From assembly GCA_015183035.1 (NCBI GenBank), contig JACZZP010000013.1, positions 1,736,001-1,800,000 on the forward strand: a stretch of DNA of 64,000 nucleotides. The letters are read 5' to 3'. Positions 1-10,185 of this stretch are shown in pieces. The DNA is from Meloidogyne chitwoodi. Lineage: Eukaryota; Nematoda; Chromadorea; Rhabditida; Meloidogynidae. Position numbers and translations under genes: made by a program. Position 1 is the stretch's first letter. Each line of letters starts with the position of its first letter. The notes beneath the pieces are model-generated. The model made no database searches and was not told the DNA's origin. It saw nothing but the letters and a program-made list of their open reading frames with translations.

Positions 1-764
1 TCACTTATCAATTTTGATCTTGCTGAGTCTGATGCTAATGCAATCTTAATATTGGAAAAGGATAGTGTTTTTCAGTTTCTTTTGGACGAAAAGTTTTTGG
101 AATTATATCCAAATACTATTCTTTTAACGGTTTTTAATTTTTTTAAATATTTTCACATTATAATATTAGGGCCGCGGATATCCTGACATTTGTACTCGAC
201 GATTTCTTGATTGGCTTTCTTCTCAATTGCCAAATATTCCAATGTTTATTTTGACTGATGCTGATCCCTATGGTGGTTATTTTTAATAAAAATATTTAAT
301 AAAAAATTTTTATTTAACTATTAGGTGTAGAAATCTTCTTAACATATAAATATGGCTCTGATCGTTCTAGGGTTGAATCTGGTGATATTACTTTACCTAA
401 TTTAAAATGGATTGGATTTTTACCTTCTGACGCCAATAATCTTCCTATACCTGAAAATCAGATGCTTCGCTTAACAACTTCTGATAAGCGAAGGATTGAT
501 AAGTTAGCTGAAAGAGTATTATCTCTTTGTGAAAATGATGTTTTTGATGAGGTTTGTTTTTATTTTAATATATAATTTTTCTATTTAATTTTTGGATAAA
601 TTAAGTATATGTTGTTACCTTTTTTCATAAAAAAATAAATAAAATAATTTAAGTTAGCTATTATGCTCTCAAACAATTACAAATTAGAAATTGAAGCATT
701 GTACACACTTGGTGCTAAATTCCTCTCTACGGTATATCTCAAATATAAAATAGATAAGCAATGA
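1..764 (+). CDS. SPO11: SPO11-like meiotic topoisomerase VI A subunit, C-terminal part
   Basis: The product of the SPO11 family makes the programmed double-strand breaks that start meiotic recombination in the nucleus. Only the Toprim half is in the window; the N-terminal winged-helix region with the catalytic tyrosine lies upstream. Exons read 1-129, 170-275, 325-551 and 653-764, stop TGA 762-764. Visible Toprim features are an acidic residue in ILILEKDSVFQFLL, the family-typical TGRGYPD, and the metal-binding DADPYG, followed by YKYGSDRS. The splice phases join cleanly. A same-strand exosome gene begins 349 bp downstream, so the two could share a polycistronic transcript. The assignment rests on the TGRGYPD and DADPYG blocks in order; a general topoisomerase VI A relative is the only real alternative. 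Confidence 0.88.
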
Positions 765-1113
765 TTTTATGAGTTTTTAATTTTTTTTAATTTTAAATAT
801 TTTTACTTTTTGTAATTTATTTTTCCTTTCTTTTAATCAACATGATTGTTATTATTTTGTGAGCTTTTATTGTATAATTATTTGATATTTTCCTCCTAAA
901 TATTGTTATCTTTGTTATTTTTTTAATTTTAATAAATATTTATTTTATTTGATGATATTTTTAAATTAATTATTTTTTCTCATAAAAATATATTTATTTT
1001 ACTTTATTATTCTTTCTAGATAACATATTAATTTTTAAATAAATTTTCAATTGTTAATTTTGTCAAAGTATATTTTTAAATATTTTTTAAATTAATAAAT
1101 TAAATATTTTTAG
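765..1113 (+). other. AT-rich spacer with probable trans-splice acceptor
   Basis: This spacer between SPO11 and the exosome gene is almost pure A/T with oligo-T runs and no supported ORF. Its last bases, a T-run ending TTTTTAG, directly abut the next ATG. That arrangement fits a spliced-leader acceptor with essentially no 5' UTR. Confidence 0.45.
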
Positions 1114-2214
1114 ATGACAACCTCAAAAACCTTTTCGACACAGCAATGTTTTTTATCAGATATAGTCACTGATAAAACAACTGCCGAAAGTTCTCTTACA
1201 ACTTTGAGTGGTGTAACATTAACTGAAAATGACAACTTGAATAAAAGGAAATTTCGTGAATTAGGTTAAAAAATAAAATAGTTTAATTACTTTATTTTTT
1301 AGAAATAAAATTAAAACCTTTAAAAGGTTGTGTTGGTTCTGCAAATGTTAAAATGGGAAATACGATTGTCTGCTGTGCTGTGTAAGTAAATATAAAATTT
1401 TAACTTTAATAAAATAAAATTATGTCTCAAAAGAAGATTATAATTTAAAAAAAATTTCAGAACAGGACCAAAAGAACAACAATCTGGTGAAACTGCTTTG
1501 GAAGGCCTTTTAAATGTATTACCTATATTTTTAATTTAAAATTTTTTATTAAAAAAAAAAGATATCTTTACATGGATTTATTGATCCTTCAATTCGTTAC
1601 AGTATTGAACATGCTCTTCAAGCTGTTGTTTGTCTTAAAAAATTAGCTAGAGTTTGTTTTAATTTTATTTTAATATTTATTTAATTTATTAAATATTATT
1701 AAAGACAGAAATTGATATTGAATTAAATGTTTTATCAAATGATGGAGGTGTTTTGACTGCTTGTTTATTAGCTTCAAGTTTAGCAATTGCTTCAGCTAAT
1801 ATTGAAATGTATTAATTAATATATTTAATTATTTTTAAAATTTTATTTTATTTTTAAAAAAGGTTTGATATAATTTTACCTTGTAATATTCTTATACCAA
1901 TACAATCATCATCTCCACCGCCAGGTTTTCCTCCAGCTTTTATTCTTGATCCAAATCAATCAACAATTTTAAAATATTCTTCAAAAGCAGCACTTTTAAC
2001 TTTAGCAATTATTCCTTCAATTGGACAAGTTTTTTTTAATTTTTAAATAATTTATTTTTTATTTTTAAAGATTGTTTTAACTGAATTTGGTGGTTGTCCT
2101 TTACCTTTGACAATTTGTAAAAAATTAATTCCTTTAGCTTTTGATTGTTGTATGCAACTTTATTCAAGTGTGAGACAAATTTTGTTAAATAATTTGAAAG
2201 AAAATATTTTATAA
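1114..2214 (+). CDS. EXOSC6: Exosome RNase PH-like subunit MTR3 (EXOSC6)
   Basis: This is a structural RNase PH-fold subunit of the RNA exosome ring, which threads RNA for 3'-5' decay and processing in nucleus and cytoplasm. Seven exons are readable: 1114-1264, 1303-1381, 1461-1515, 1562-1651, 1705-1808, 1863-2028 and 2071-2214. The order of motifs follows human EXOSC6: GNTIVCCAVTGPKE, the strand LNVLSNDGGVLTA, ANIEMFDIILPC, then FILDPNQ and IPSIGQI, and a C-terminal CMQLYSSVRQ helix. The phosphorolytic arginines of bacterial RNase PH are not evident, as expected for an inactive eukaryotic ring subunit. The start is placed right after TTTTTAG, a likely spliced-leader acceptor. EXOSC4 or EXOSC5 are less likely because the EMFDIILPC block fits MTR3 best. 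Confidence 0.8.
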
Positions 2215-2455
2215 ATTAATGGACATCTTTTTAATTAGAGAGTTTGTTTTAATTTTTTATTTTGGTTAAATTTTAAATTATTTTTTTTTGTTGAGAATTA
2301 TTGTTTTGTATGATCAATTGTAAAATTGTTACACTATCATAAACTTATAGCTTTTTTAATTTTTTTGTTTTTAATTTTTGTTTTGTTGACATGTGATTTA
2401 GGTATGAATCATTTTACTTTAAAATTTATTTTCTCGAATAAATTTATAAAACAAA

Positions 2456-3973
2456 ATGGCAGAACAAAATAAAAACAAAGGAATAAAAGATGGCGGTTTT
2501 GACAGAAAAAAGTTTTTAATTGATTTGGCTTCTGGAGGAACTGTGGCTGCAATTTCAAAAACTGCTGTGGCACCTATTGAACGTGTCAAGTTGTTGTTAC
2601 AGGTTTATTTTTATTTTTTTTACTTTTTCTGTTGCTTTTAAGGAGTTGGTAACCACTCATTTAAGGGGTAATAAAAATTATATTATTTTTTGTCCTAGGA
2701 CCTAAATTAATTAAAAAAAATTAAGGTTCAAGATGCTTCAGCTTATATAACTGCCAATAAACGTTATAAAGGAATAATCGATGTCCTCGTTCGTGTACCC
2801 AAAGAACAAGGAGTTCTAGCTTTTTGGCGTGGTAATTTTGCAAATGTGATTCGTTACTTTCCAACGCAAGCTCTAAATTTTGCATTTAAAGATACTTATA
2901 AAAGGATATTTATGGAAGGGTATTTTATTTATTTTTTTAAATAATTTTAAAAATTAGTGTTGACAAGAATAAACAATTTGGCAAATTCTTTTTGATGAAT
3001 TTAGCTTCTGGTGGTGCTGCTGGAGCTACATCTTCGGCATTTGTTTATCCTTTGGATTTTGCTCGTACTCGTTTGGCTGCTGACATTGGAAGGTATATAA
3101 ATTGTTTTTTCTTATAAAAATTATAATTTAAGAACTGGATCTCGTGAATTTAATGGACTTTCTGATTGTTTTATAAAAATCTTCAAATCTGATGGACTTT
3201 TTGGTTTATATAGAGGATTTTTTGTTTCCGTTCAAGCATGTGTAATTTATCGAGCTGCATATTTTGGTGGCTTTGACACTGCAAAGATTTATTTTTCTAA
3301 AAATGGACAGAAGTTAAATTTTTTTGTTAACTGGACAATTGCTCAGGTTTTCTTTTTTTTTAATTTTTTTTTAAAAAAAGTGTTTTTAATGGTGGAGGAG
3401 AGGTTTAGATGATTTTTTGGTTTATTTTAATTCTTTTATAAATTGTTTTATTAACATTTTTTATCTTTTTTAAATTTAAAAGTTTGTGACCGTTTCTTCT
3501 GGATTTATTTGTTATCCTTGGGATACTGTTCGTCGCCGCATGATGATGCAATCTGGACGAAAGGATATTCTTTATATGAGTATTTTAATTATTTTGTTAA
3601 TATTTTTAATTTTATTCTTTTAAGATTCTGTTGAATGTCTTGTGAAGATTATTAGGATAGAAGGGTGGAGAGCGTTGTACAAAGGAGCTCTTCCTAATGT
3701 TTTTTTCTTTCTTTTAAATTTAATTTTTTTGAAATAAAAAGGTTGGGGATTTTTTATAACATTTTTCGACAATTTGTTCATATTCAAGGCTTTTGCCTTT
3801 TTTTCTGCATTTTTGAGATTACTTGGACTATAATATATTCTCAAAAATTCTTTTTTAATTTATTAAACTTTTATTGAATTTTAAAAGTCAAATTTAAGGT
3901 GTTCCGTAGTACTGGTGGTGCATTAGTTCTTGCCTTCTACGAGGAAATACAAAAATATGTTCATCTAATTTAG
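2456..3973 (+). CDS. Mitochondrial ADP/ATP carrier (adenine nucleotide translocase)
   Basis: This inner-membrane carrier exchanges cytosolic ADP for matrix ATP. The first exons read 2456-2602, 2726-2919 and from 2958; the last exon is 3899-3973, stop TAG. Three mitochondrial-carrier repeats are visible with their PX[DE]XX[KR] signatures: [16 protein letters not shown] and [10 protein letters not shown]. The RRRMMM hexapeptide that distinguishes ADP/ATP carriers is intact. The C-terminus [15 protein letters not shown] is typical. The intron before the last exon is about 200 bp, long for this gene. It follows EXOSC6 on the same strand after 241 bp, a spacing compatible with operon transcription. 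The N-terminus is slightly longer than in vertebrate ANTs and lysine-rich. Confidence 0.95.
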
Positions 3974-4445
3974 ATAAATAAAGACAGGATTTTTGTGTAA
4001 AAAGAGAAGGTTTTGGTATAAATATTTATATTATTTTTTATATTTTATCTTCAGACTTATTTTTTTCATTTATTTTTAAAAAAAAGTATTTTCTATTCGT
4101 CACAAAACTACTTTTCTTCTTACTTTTTTTAAATCTGTTTATATTTAAAAATTATTATTTTATTTATATATCTTTTATCCTCTTACATATATAATTATTT
4201 TCTAGCAAAAATTCCTATATTTTGCCACGCAAAATATTTCTTTTAAAAATTTATTCTCGTTTTTTATTTTTATTTTTTATCTTTATTTTCTATCAATTAA
4301 TTTATTTTTAAATAATTGTTAAAAATTATTTAAAAAAAGAATTTTTGAGCTTTTTGTTAAGATAAACTGTTTGCATTTTTTGATAAGATAAAAGAAAAAA
4401 ATTATTTTATCATTTGAACGGATCTTTTCTGCACTTTTTTCGTTT
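3974..4445. other. AT-rich 3' flank, no gene seen
   Basis: This is 3' flank of the carrier gene. It consists of T-rich and A-rich runs with many stops in all frames, and no conserved motif was seen. Confidence 0.4.
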
Positions 4446-4580
4446 CCAGACATTTCGTCGAACAAAATTGCACGACATTTTGTCCCAACGGCAAAAAATC
4501 AAGGGCTCGCTAAACGAAATGTAGTTTTTTTGCCGTAGTGGTGAAATGTCGTGCAATTTTGTTCGACGAAATGTACAGGC
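4446..4580. mobile_element. Foldback MITE, copy 1 (ACATTTCGTCGAAC family)
   Basis: This is a short inverted-repeat element. A left arm beginning ACATTTCGTCGAACAAAATT near 4450 is repeated in reverse complement near 4544-4574, with further pairing at GACATTT and at GCCGT/ACGGC. The arms are about 50 bp and nearly perfect at the outer end. No coding capacity is present. A related copy sits at 36831-36966, including the outer CTGTACATTTCG border, which shows that this is a dispersed family and not a local hairpin. No target-site duplication could be assigned because the flanks are AT-rich and the left border is eroded. Confidence 0.8.
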
Positions 4581-7444
4581 CCCTGTTTTAAATATTTATT
4601 CTCATCAAAGGGCTTTTGCGCTTTTAAAATATATTTTTATTTTTACCCTCATTACTTTTTTTTCGAGAAAAAATACTCAAAAAAATATATTCAAATATTT
4701 ATTTTATTTTATAGATTTGATATCCTAAATGTATTTATTTATTAAAAAATTAATTTTATTTATTTATTCTTTTTTTTTTAATTTAAATTTTTGACTTTAT
4801 TTTTTTTAATTTCACTATACATCATTTTACTTATTTATTTTATACTTGCTCAATAAATATTTAATTTTTTTTTAATTTAATTATTTTTATTTTTAAATAT
4901 TTTTATAATATTCTTTTTTAATAATTATTCAAAAATATTTTAATTTTGTTCACTACTGATTGTTTCTTTTCCTCATCAGTCTCACCTCAAAGAAAATGTT
5001 AATGACTATTATATATATTTATTTATTATTTTTCCTTCCACAATTTTTTTAGCTCCATTAGGTCGCCGTGCTGATTGGTACCAGCGTGACCTTCTCTCCC
5101 CCTTTTTTCTTTTCCCTCAATCATTTTTCCCTCATTTTTTGCCTTTTTCATTATTTTCTTTTTTTTTTAACAAACAAAACACGCGCAATTTTTCTTCCTC
5201 ATTCATCCCCTCAATCAGAGAAAGAAAAAAGTAATTTTATCGTTTATTGGTTATTTTAGGTCAAAGAAAAAATACTTTTTTTTTTTAATTTGACTTTAAT
5301 TCTGTTTTTTTAGTTCAAAAATATTTATTTTATTATTGCTAATCTGTTAGTTTTTAAAGAAATTTAAGATACAGCATGATCAGAAATGTTTGAGATTAAA
5401 AGAAAGACTATAGAAAAATAAGAGATTTTCTCTGACCTCATACAAAAAATCAGAGAACATAAATTAACTTTTCTTTATTATTTTTTGATATTATAGAGGG
5501 ATACTGTTTTAATAAAATAAAATGTCCTATAAAATAAAAAACTAGAATTCTCTGCTTTTTCTCATTTAAATATACTCTAACGTTCTCTCATTTATTTAAT
5601 TCTCCTATAATATTTTTATCAAAGTGTCGGTAGAGTCTGAAAATTTTAAAAATTAAAATTTATTTTTTATTAAATTTAAAAATTATTTTTCTTTACTCAA
5701 TTAAATAATTTATATATTATGAAATTTTACATTTTGATATATTTTTAATATTAAAGATAAAATTAAAAACATAAATTTCTTCCACTTGACACTTTATATA
5801 TTTTTTAATATTTTTTTCCCTTTCTTTTTTTTTTTGCGCGAGTGTTATTGTTAATATTTTAAGCAAAAAAATTATTAATAGCAAAAAATATATGATTGTA
5901 TTTTTTTATTGAGAAAATGTCTTGGGGACTTTTTCTTCTTATTTTTTTCAACAATTTGCAATTAAATATTATTTTTGTCGGACAAAAAGTAAATAAATAT
6001 ATTTTTTGATTGACCAAAAATGGTAGTAAAAGAGACTTTTATTATTTATTTGAATTTATTTTTAAAATTGAAAAAGAGAGAAACAACCTCAAAACAATTT
6101 TGTTTTGAAAAAAAATGTGAATGAGTGAATGACCTCATTTTTCTTCTTTAAAAATCTTTGAATTAAAAAAAGAAAAGAAAATTGTTTTGGGGGAAAACTT
6201 TCCGACGTAAAAATATATATTGAGGATATTATTTAAAGGATCGAGGAGATATAGTTGATGCCGAACAATTTAACATTTTCTTTTATTTATTTTTTCTGAT
6301 TTAGTATAAAGTAGTCTTGCTTAAAAAGCTCCTTTTCTTTAAAATTTCCTCTTCAATGATTAGGCGTTTTGGCGTTGTATTGTTTTGGCGCGTGCGCATA
6401 AAACATTTAATTGAGCACCTTAATTTGTGAAATTTTGTAAAAATATCATTTATATTGTTATCTAACCCTTATAAAAATTTTAATTTTTTGGTGAGAAAGA
6501 TAAAATTATAAACAAAAATATTTAATTTTCTTTAAATATGCAATTTTTATTTATTTTTTCATCATTACTTTTTAAATAATGAACCAAAAATTATGATTTT
6601 TTTAGAAAATTTAGTTAACATTATTTATAATATTTATGCAAAATTTAACATTTATAGGTCTTAAACAAATAAAAATATAAGAATCCGCGCCGTACATTAT
6701 TGCGCCAAAATGTACCTTTTCAGTCCTCCACAACTTGCGCACAGAATAATAAAATATCTTTTTCTTTTCTCACTCAAAACACACTCCTTTTCTTTTTTAT
6801 TATTTTATGTATGTATGTTCTTTTTGCAAGAAATTAAAAAGAAATCAGTTGAAAGAAAATTTTGCGATTGGATAAAGAGAGAAATTATGGTTGTTGTTGT
6901 TGTTGTTGTGATCATTCTTCTCTCCTTTTTTCTGATATTAAAATTTTTCCCCCAATTTTTGGATATAATTATTATATTACGGTAATGATAGATGTTTTTA
7001 ATTTAATTTTTAATAATTTTTTAAATTTATTTATTTTTTTTTCTCACTAAAAAGCTAAATTTCCTTCCAATCTAATTTAATTTTAGATAATAAATACCTA
7101 AATAAATAAAATATATATATTTAAATATTTTTCTTTTCTCTTTTTTGATATTAAATTCTAAAAATTTTTTAAATTAATTTTTAAATATTTATTGGAATTA
7201 AAGGCAGCAAAATATGCATTTTTTCCTTCTAACAAATATAGCAAAATTTTTTAATTAACAAAAAAGCTTTATTTATACTTTAATAAAGGTTTTTTATTTA
7301 ATTTATTAAAAAATAAATAACTTTTTTTTTTAAATTAATTCGGTAAATTATCAAAACGGTGAAATGTTTATTTTATAGCAAAATTACTTTTCCTCTTTTG
7401 TTGCCAATTTTATTATTCTTTTTTTATTGTTTATCAGTTAATTC
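4581..7444. other. Long AT-rich intergenic region, no supported gene
   Basis: These 2.9 kb contain poly-T and poly-A tracts, a (GTT)n run near 6890-6908, and scattered slightly GC-richer islands such as the GGCGCGTGCGC stretch near 6390. Open frames up to about 90 codons exist, but they are low-complexity F/L/I/S strings without domains or splice context. No promoter element can be named. Confidence 0.5.
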
Positions 7445-8368
7445 TAGAGATGGGAACGGGTCCGGGACCCGGTCCCGTTTCCCGGTTTCCGGGTCCCTTT
7501 ACCCGGTTTTTTTGGAGTCACCGGGTTGAAATCGGGACCCGGAATTCCGGGTTTACCCGGTTCGGGTCCCGGCCGGTCAACTTTCAATTCCCGTTTCCCG
7601 TTCCCGGTCCCGGACATTTTTGCACCGGGAAACCGGGTAAAAATATTTAAAGAAAATTGTTTTAATTTGGCGCAATTTTTAGTTTGGCGATGCGTTTCTA
7701 CATAAAAAATAAATTAGAGTCTAGGATAAATATACATGTGTTTAAAAATCAAAAATAAAATCAACCAATATTCTTTAACAAAATCCTAAACATCATGCCT
7801 TTCCTAAAATTAGTTTTATTATCTACTAAAACAGAACCACTAGCAAAAAAGGCATTAGAACAGAAAAAAACTTTATTCGAAACAGCCAAATTTGGAAAAA
7901 AAAAAAATCCATTAGATTGGTGGCGAGAAAATGAAAAAAATCCTAAACTGGCTTCAATTGCTCGGAAATTTCTGACAGCACAAGCCACTAGCGTTGCTAT
8001 TGAGCAATTGTTCCGCACGCGATACTTATAATTTTAAAAGATCAAATTTGAGACTGCTGAAATGGTTAATTTTTGAACAAAGCAATCCCGTCAATTACAT
8101 TTATTAAATTTTATTTTTATATGAATAATAAATTTATTTAATTGAATAACACTACATATTAGCAATAGTTTCAAACAATTTTGAATTTTTACACGTATTT
8201 TTAACAAATTTAAAATTACCCGGAACCCGGCCGGGACCCGGTCATTTTTCCACCGGGTTGAAAACGTGACCCGGAATTCCGGGTTTTCCCGGTTCGGGTC
8301 CCGGCCGGTCATTCAATATTTCAAATACCCGGAACCCGGACCCGGTTTTTTCAAAATTCCCAACACTA
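7445..8368. mobile_element. Nonautonomous hAT transposon with intact 8 bp target duplication
   Basis: This is a 924 bp element bounded by identical 8 bp direct repeats GTTAATTC at 7437-7444 and 8369-8376. The left end TAGAGATGGGAA and right end TTCCCAACACTA are inverted copies with two mismatches, and the 8 bp duplication is the hAT hallmark. Both subterminal regions are packed with CCCGG/CCGGG motifs in an otherwise AT-rich genome. A roughly 60 bp block around 7517-7581 recurs in the same orientation at 8250-8313. The middle holds only a remnant of transposase (7795-8031), so movement would need an enzyme supplied elsewhere. Confidence 0.9.
7795..8031 (+). pseudogene. hAT transposase C-terminal dimerisation fragment
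   Basis: This 78-codon open frame encodes the C-terminal dimerisation segment of hAT transposases. It has the family pattern NPLDWWRENEKNPKLASIAR followed by ATSVAIEQLF. The rest of the transposase, including the catalytic core and the BED finger, is missing, so it is a relic carried inside the hAT element. Whether it is translated is unknown. The match is by motif order; the LDWWR and ATSV blocks make it distinctive. Confidence 0.82.
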
Positions 8369-8376
8369 GTTAATTC

Positions 8377-10130
8377 CTCTTTTATTTTTTAATCAATACA
8401 CTAAGCAAAAAAGAGAAGAAAATGGAAAGGTTGGCAACAAAAAATATTTTTTTTAAATTATTTTAAAAAATTTATTTATTTATTATGTCCTTCATAAATT
8501 TAAAAAAAAAAAATTAATTAATTTTTTTAAAAATAATTATTTTTAATTTTTACTCTTTTAGTATATAATTTTAAATCTTAGGAAGAAAAAAAAGTTTTTT
8601 CTTATATAAAAGGAAAAAAAGATAATAACAAAATAGAGAAAGGGGGGATATTTTTACTTGTCTTTTTTTCTATTAAAGAAAATTACAAAACTTTAATAAC
8701 AAATATATTAGGTTGTTATTTATTAAAAAGGCTGGTTGGTCAACACAGCACAACTCTAAAGGAGTGGACAGTCTCACAGACTGAGCAAAATAATTTTATT
8801 TTTTTTTATTTGTAATATTTTGTGCCGCGCAAGTAAGTTATTTGTGTGTGATTTTCCTCTTTTTTTTTAAAAAACTCATAACATCAGTTTTCCTCTTTCT
8901 CTATCTTTTTCATATCTCTTCTCACTTCTCCTAAACACCGTCGCTACCCAATTTTTTCCTCAACATATTCAGCGCACAAAACAGAGCCTGATACTGCCAT
9001 CTCTTACAGCACTACCACCTCCAATTTTTTTTTCTTTATTTCTTTTATTTATTCCCACAATTCTTTTACTGCTTGTGCTGTTTGTGTCTCTCCCTCACTT
9101 TGTGTTTTGCCTCTTTTCCCCCAAATAATATCCTCACTATCCCCCCTTCTCCTTCCTCCGCCCATTCCGAGGTCCCTCCAACAATTCCTCGCACCGCCGA
9201 CGTTGCTGATATGTATTATGTATTAGTCGCTCGTTCAACCCCAGCAGCGTCGACACTAACGCTGTTTTTGGGGAAGGCTTCTACAACTAACTAATACTCT
9301 TTTTAAATTTCTTTTCCTATTTTTCTCCTCATTTGCAGTAAACTATCTTTTGATTTTTATTCTAACATTAATTAGCTTTTTTTATCACCTCGGTTTCAAA
9401 AACATTTATTTTCTTCATAAAATTTAATTATTCAATTTTTTTAAATTTTTACTGTGCTATTTCTTAAATTTTATATTCTCTGCTATAAGTCATACACATA
9501 ATTTATATTTACTCTTTTCTTTTTATCTTTTCCTCTTATATTTACTTTTTTGATGATTCAGAATTTTACATTTTGACATTAATCCAGAAAGTTTCGAAAA
9601 TTTTTGAAACTTTCAAATTTTTTGCATTTTTGGCTATTTGTCATTTTTGGCTTGCTCTTTTATCTCTAACTTAAATATTTTATTTTCCCTCGCATTGTCT
9701 GCATGTCTGCTTACCTCAATTTCTCCACTCCCTCGTTCATTATTAGTCCGGCAACATATATATACTTATAATAAAAAATTGGCTACTTTGCCCCTGCGGA
9801 TAATAAAAATTCTTTGATGAACAAAAAAAAAAAGTCATCATCTTCTGATGGTTGTTATGCTGCTTTTATTATACATCTGTGCATTTATCAATGGTTAGGC
9901 CAATATTTACAGCAATCGATGAATAAGAAAAAAACCGACCGGCTAAGCGCCGCTATTCCCTCATAATCAAAAAACCCTGCTGTGATTTCCATTACTTTTT
10001 TTTTTTAATTTTTCAAATATCAAATTACTTAACTATTTAACTCTTATTTTTTCATGCAATTTTAATTAGCAGCAGATTTTTTCTTTTTTGATTATTTTTT
10101 TAAACTTTAATTTATTTTCTTTTTTTTTCA
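8377..10130. other. Upstream region of the GATA gene, less AT-rich in part
   Basis: This is spacer between the hAT insertion and the GATA gene. Part of it (about 8730-9300) is richer in C and G, with pyrimidine-rich runs, and holds a 73-codon open frame at 9073-9294 with no domain and no splice partners. It could be untranslated first exons or regulatory DNA of the GATA gene. It ends with a long T-run and TTTCAG at about 10131, a plausible trans- or cis-splice acceptor. Confidence 0.4.
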
Positions 10131-10136
10131 GCAAAA

Positions 10137-10166
10137 ATGAATAAAAATAGTTCTCTCTGTATTTAA
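10137..10166 (+). promoter_or_regulatory. Short upstream ORF before the GATA start
   Basis: An ATG appears directly downstream of the TTTCAG acceptor and opens a 9-codon frame that stops with TAA at 10164-10166, 19 nt before the main ATG at 10186. If the transcript begins at that acceptor, ribosomes would meet this frame first. A regulatory role is inferred only from position. Confidence 0.35.
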
Positions 10167-10185
10167 TATTTAAAAAACTTAAAAA

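Noticed and set aside
6710..6985. 91-codon open frame with a VVVVVVV run
   Set aside because: Caused by a GTT simple repeat and T-rich DNA; no recognisable features.
7450..7650. GPGPGP-type open frame
   Set aside because: Arises from the CCCGG words of the hAT left end, not a gene.
9073..9294. 73-codon open frame MCCLCLSLTL... upstream of the GATA gene
   Set aside because: No domain, no splice partners, and composition explained by a C-rich pyrimidine region; could be an untranslated exon.
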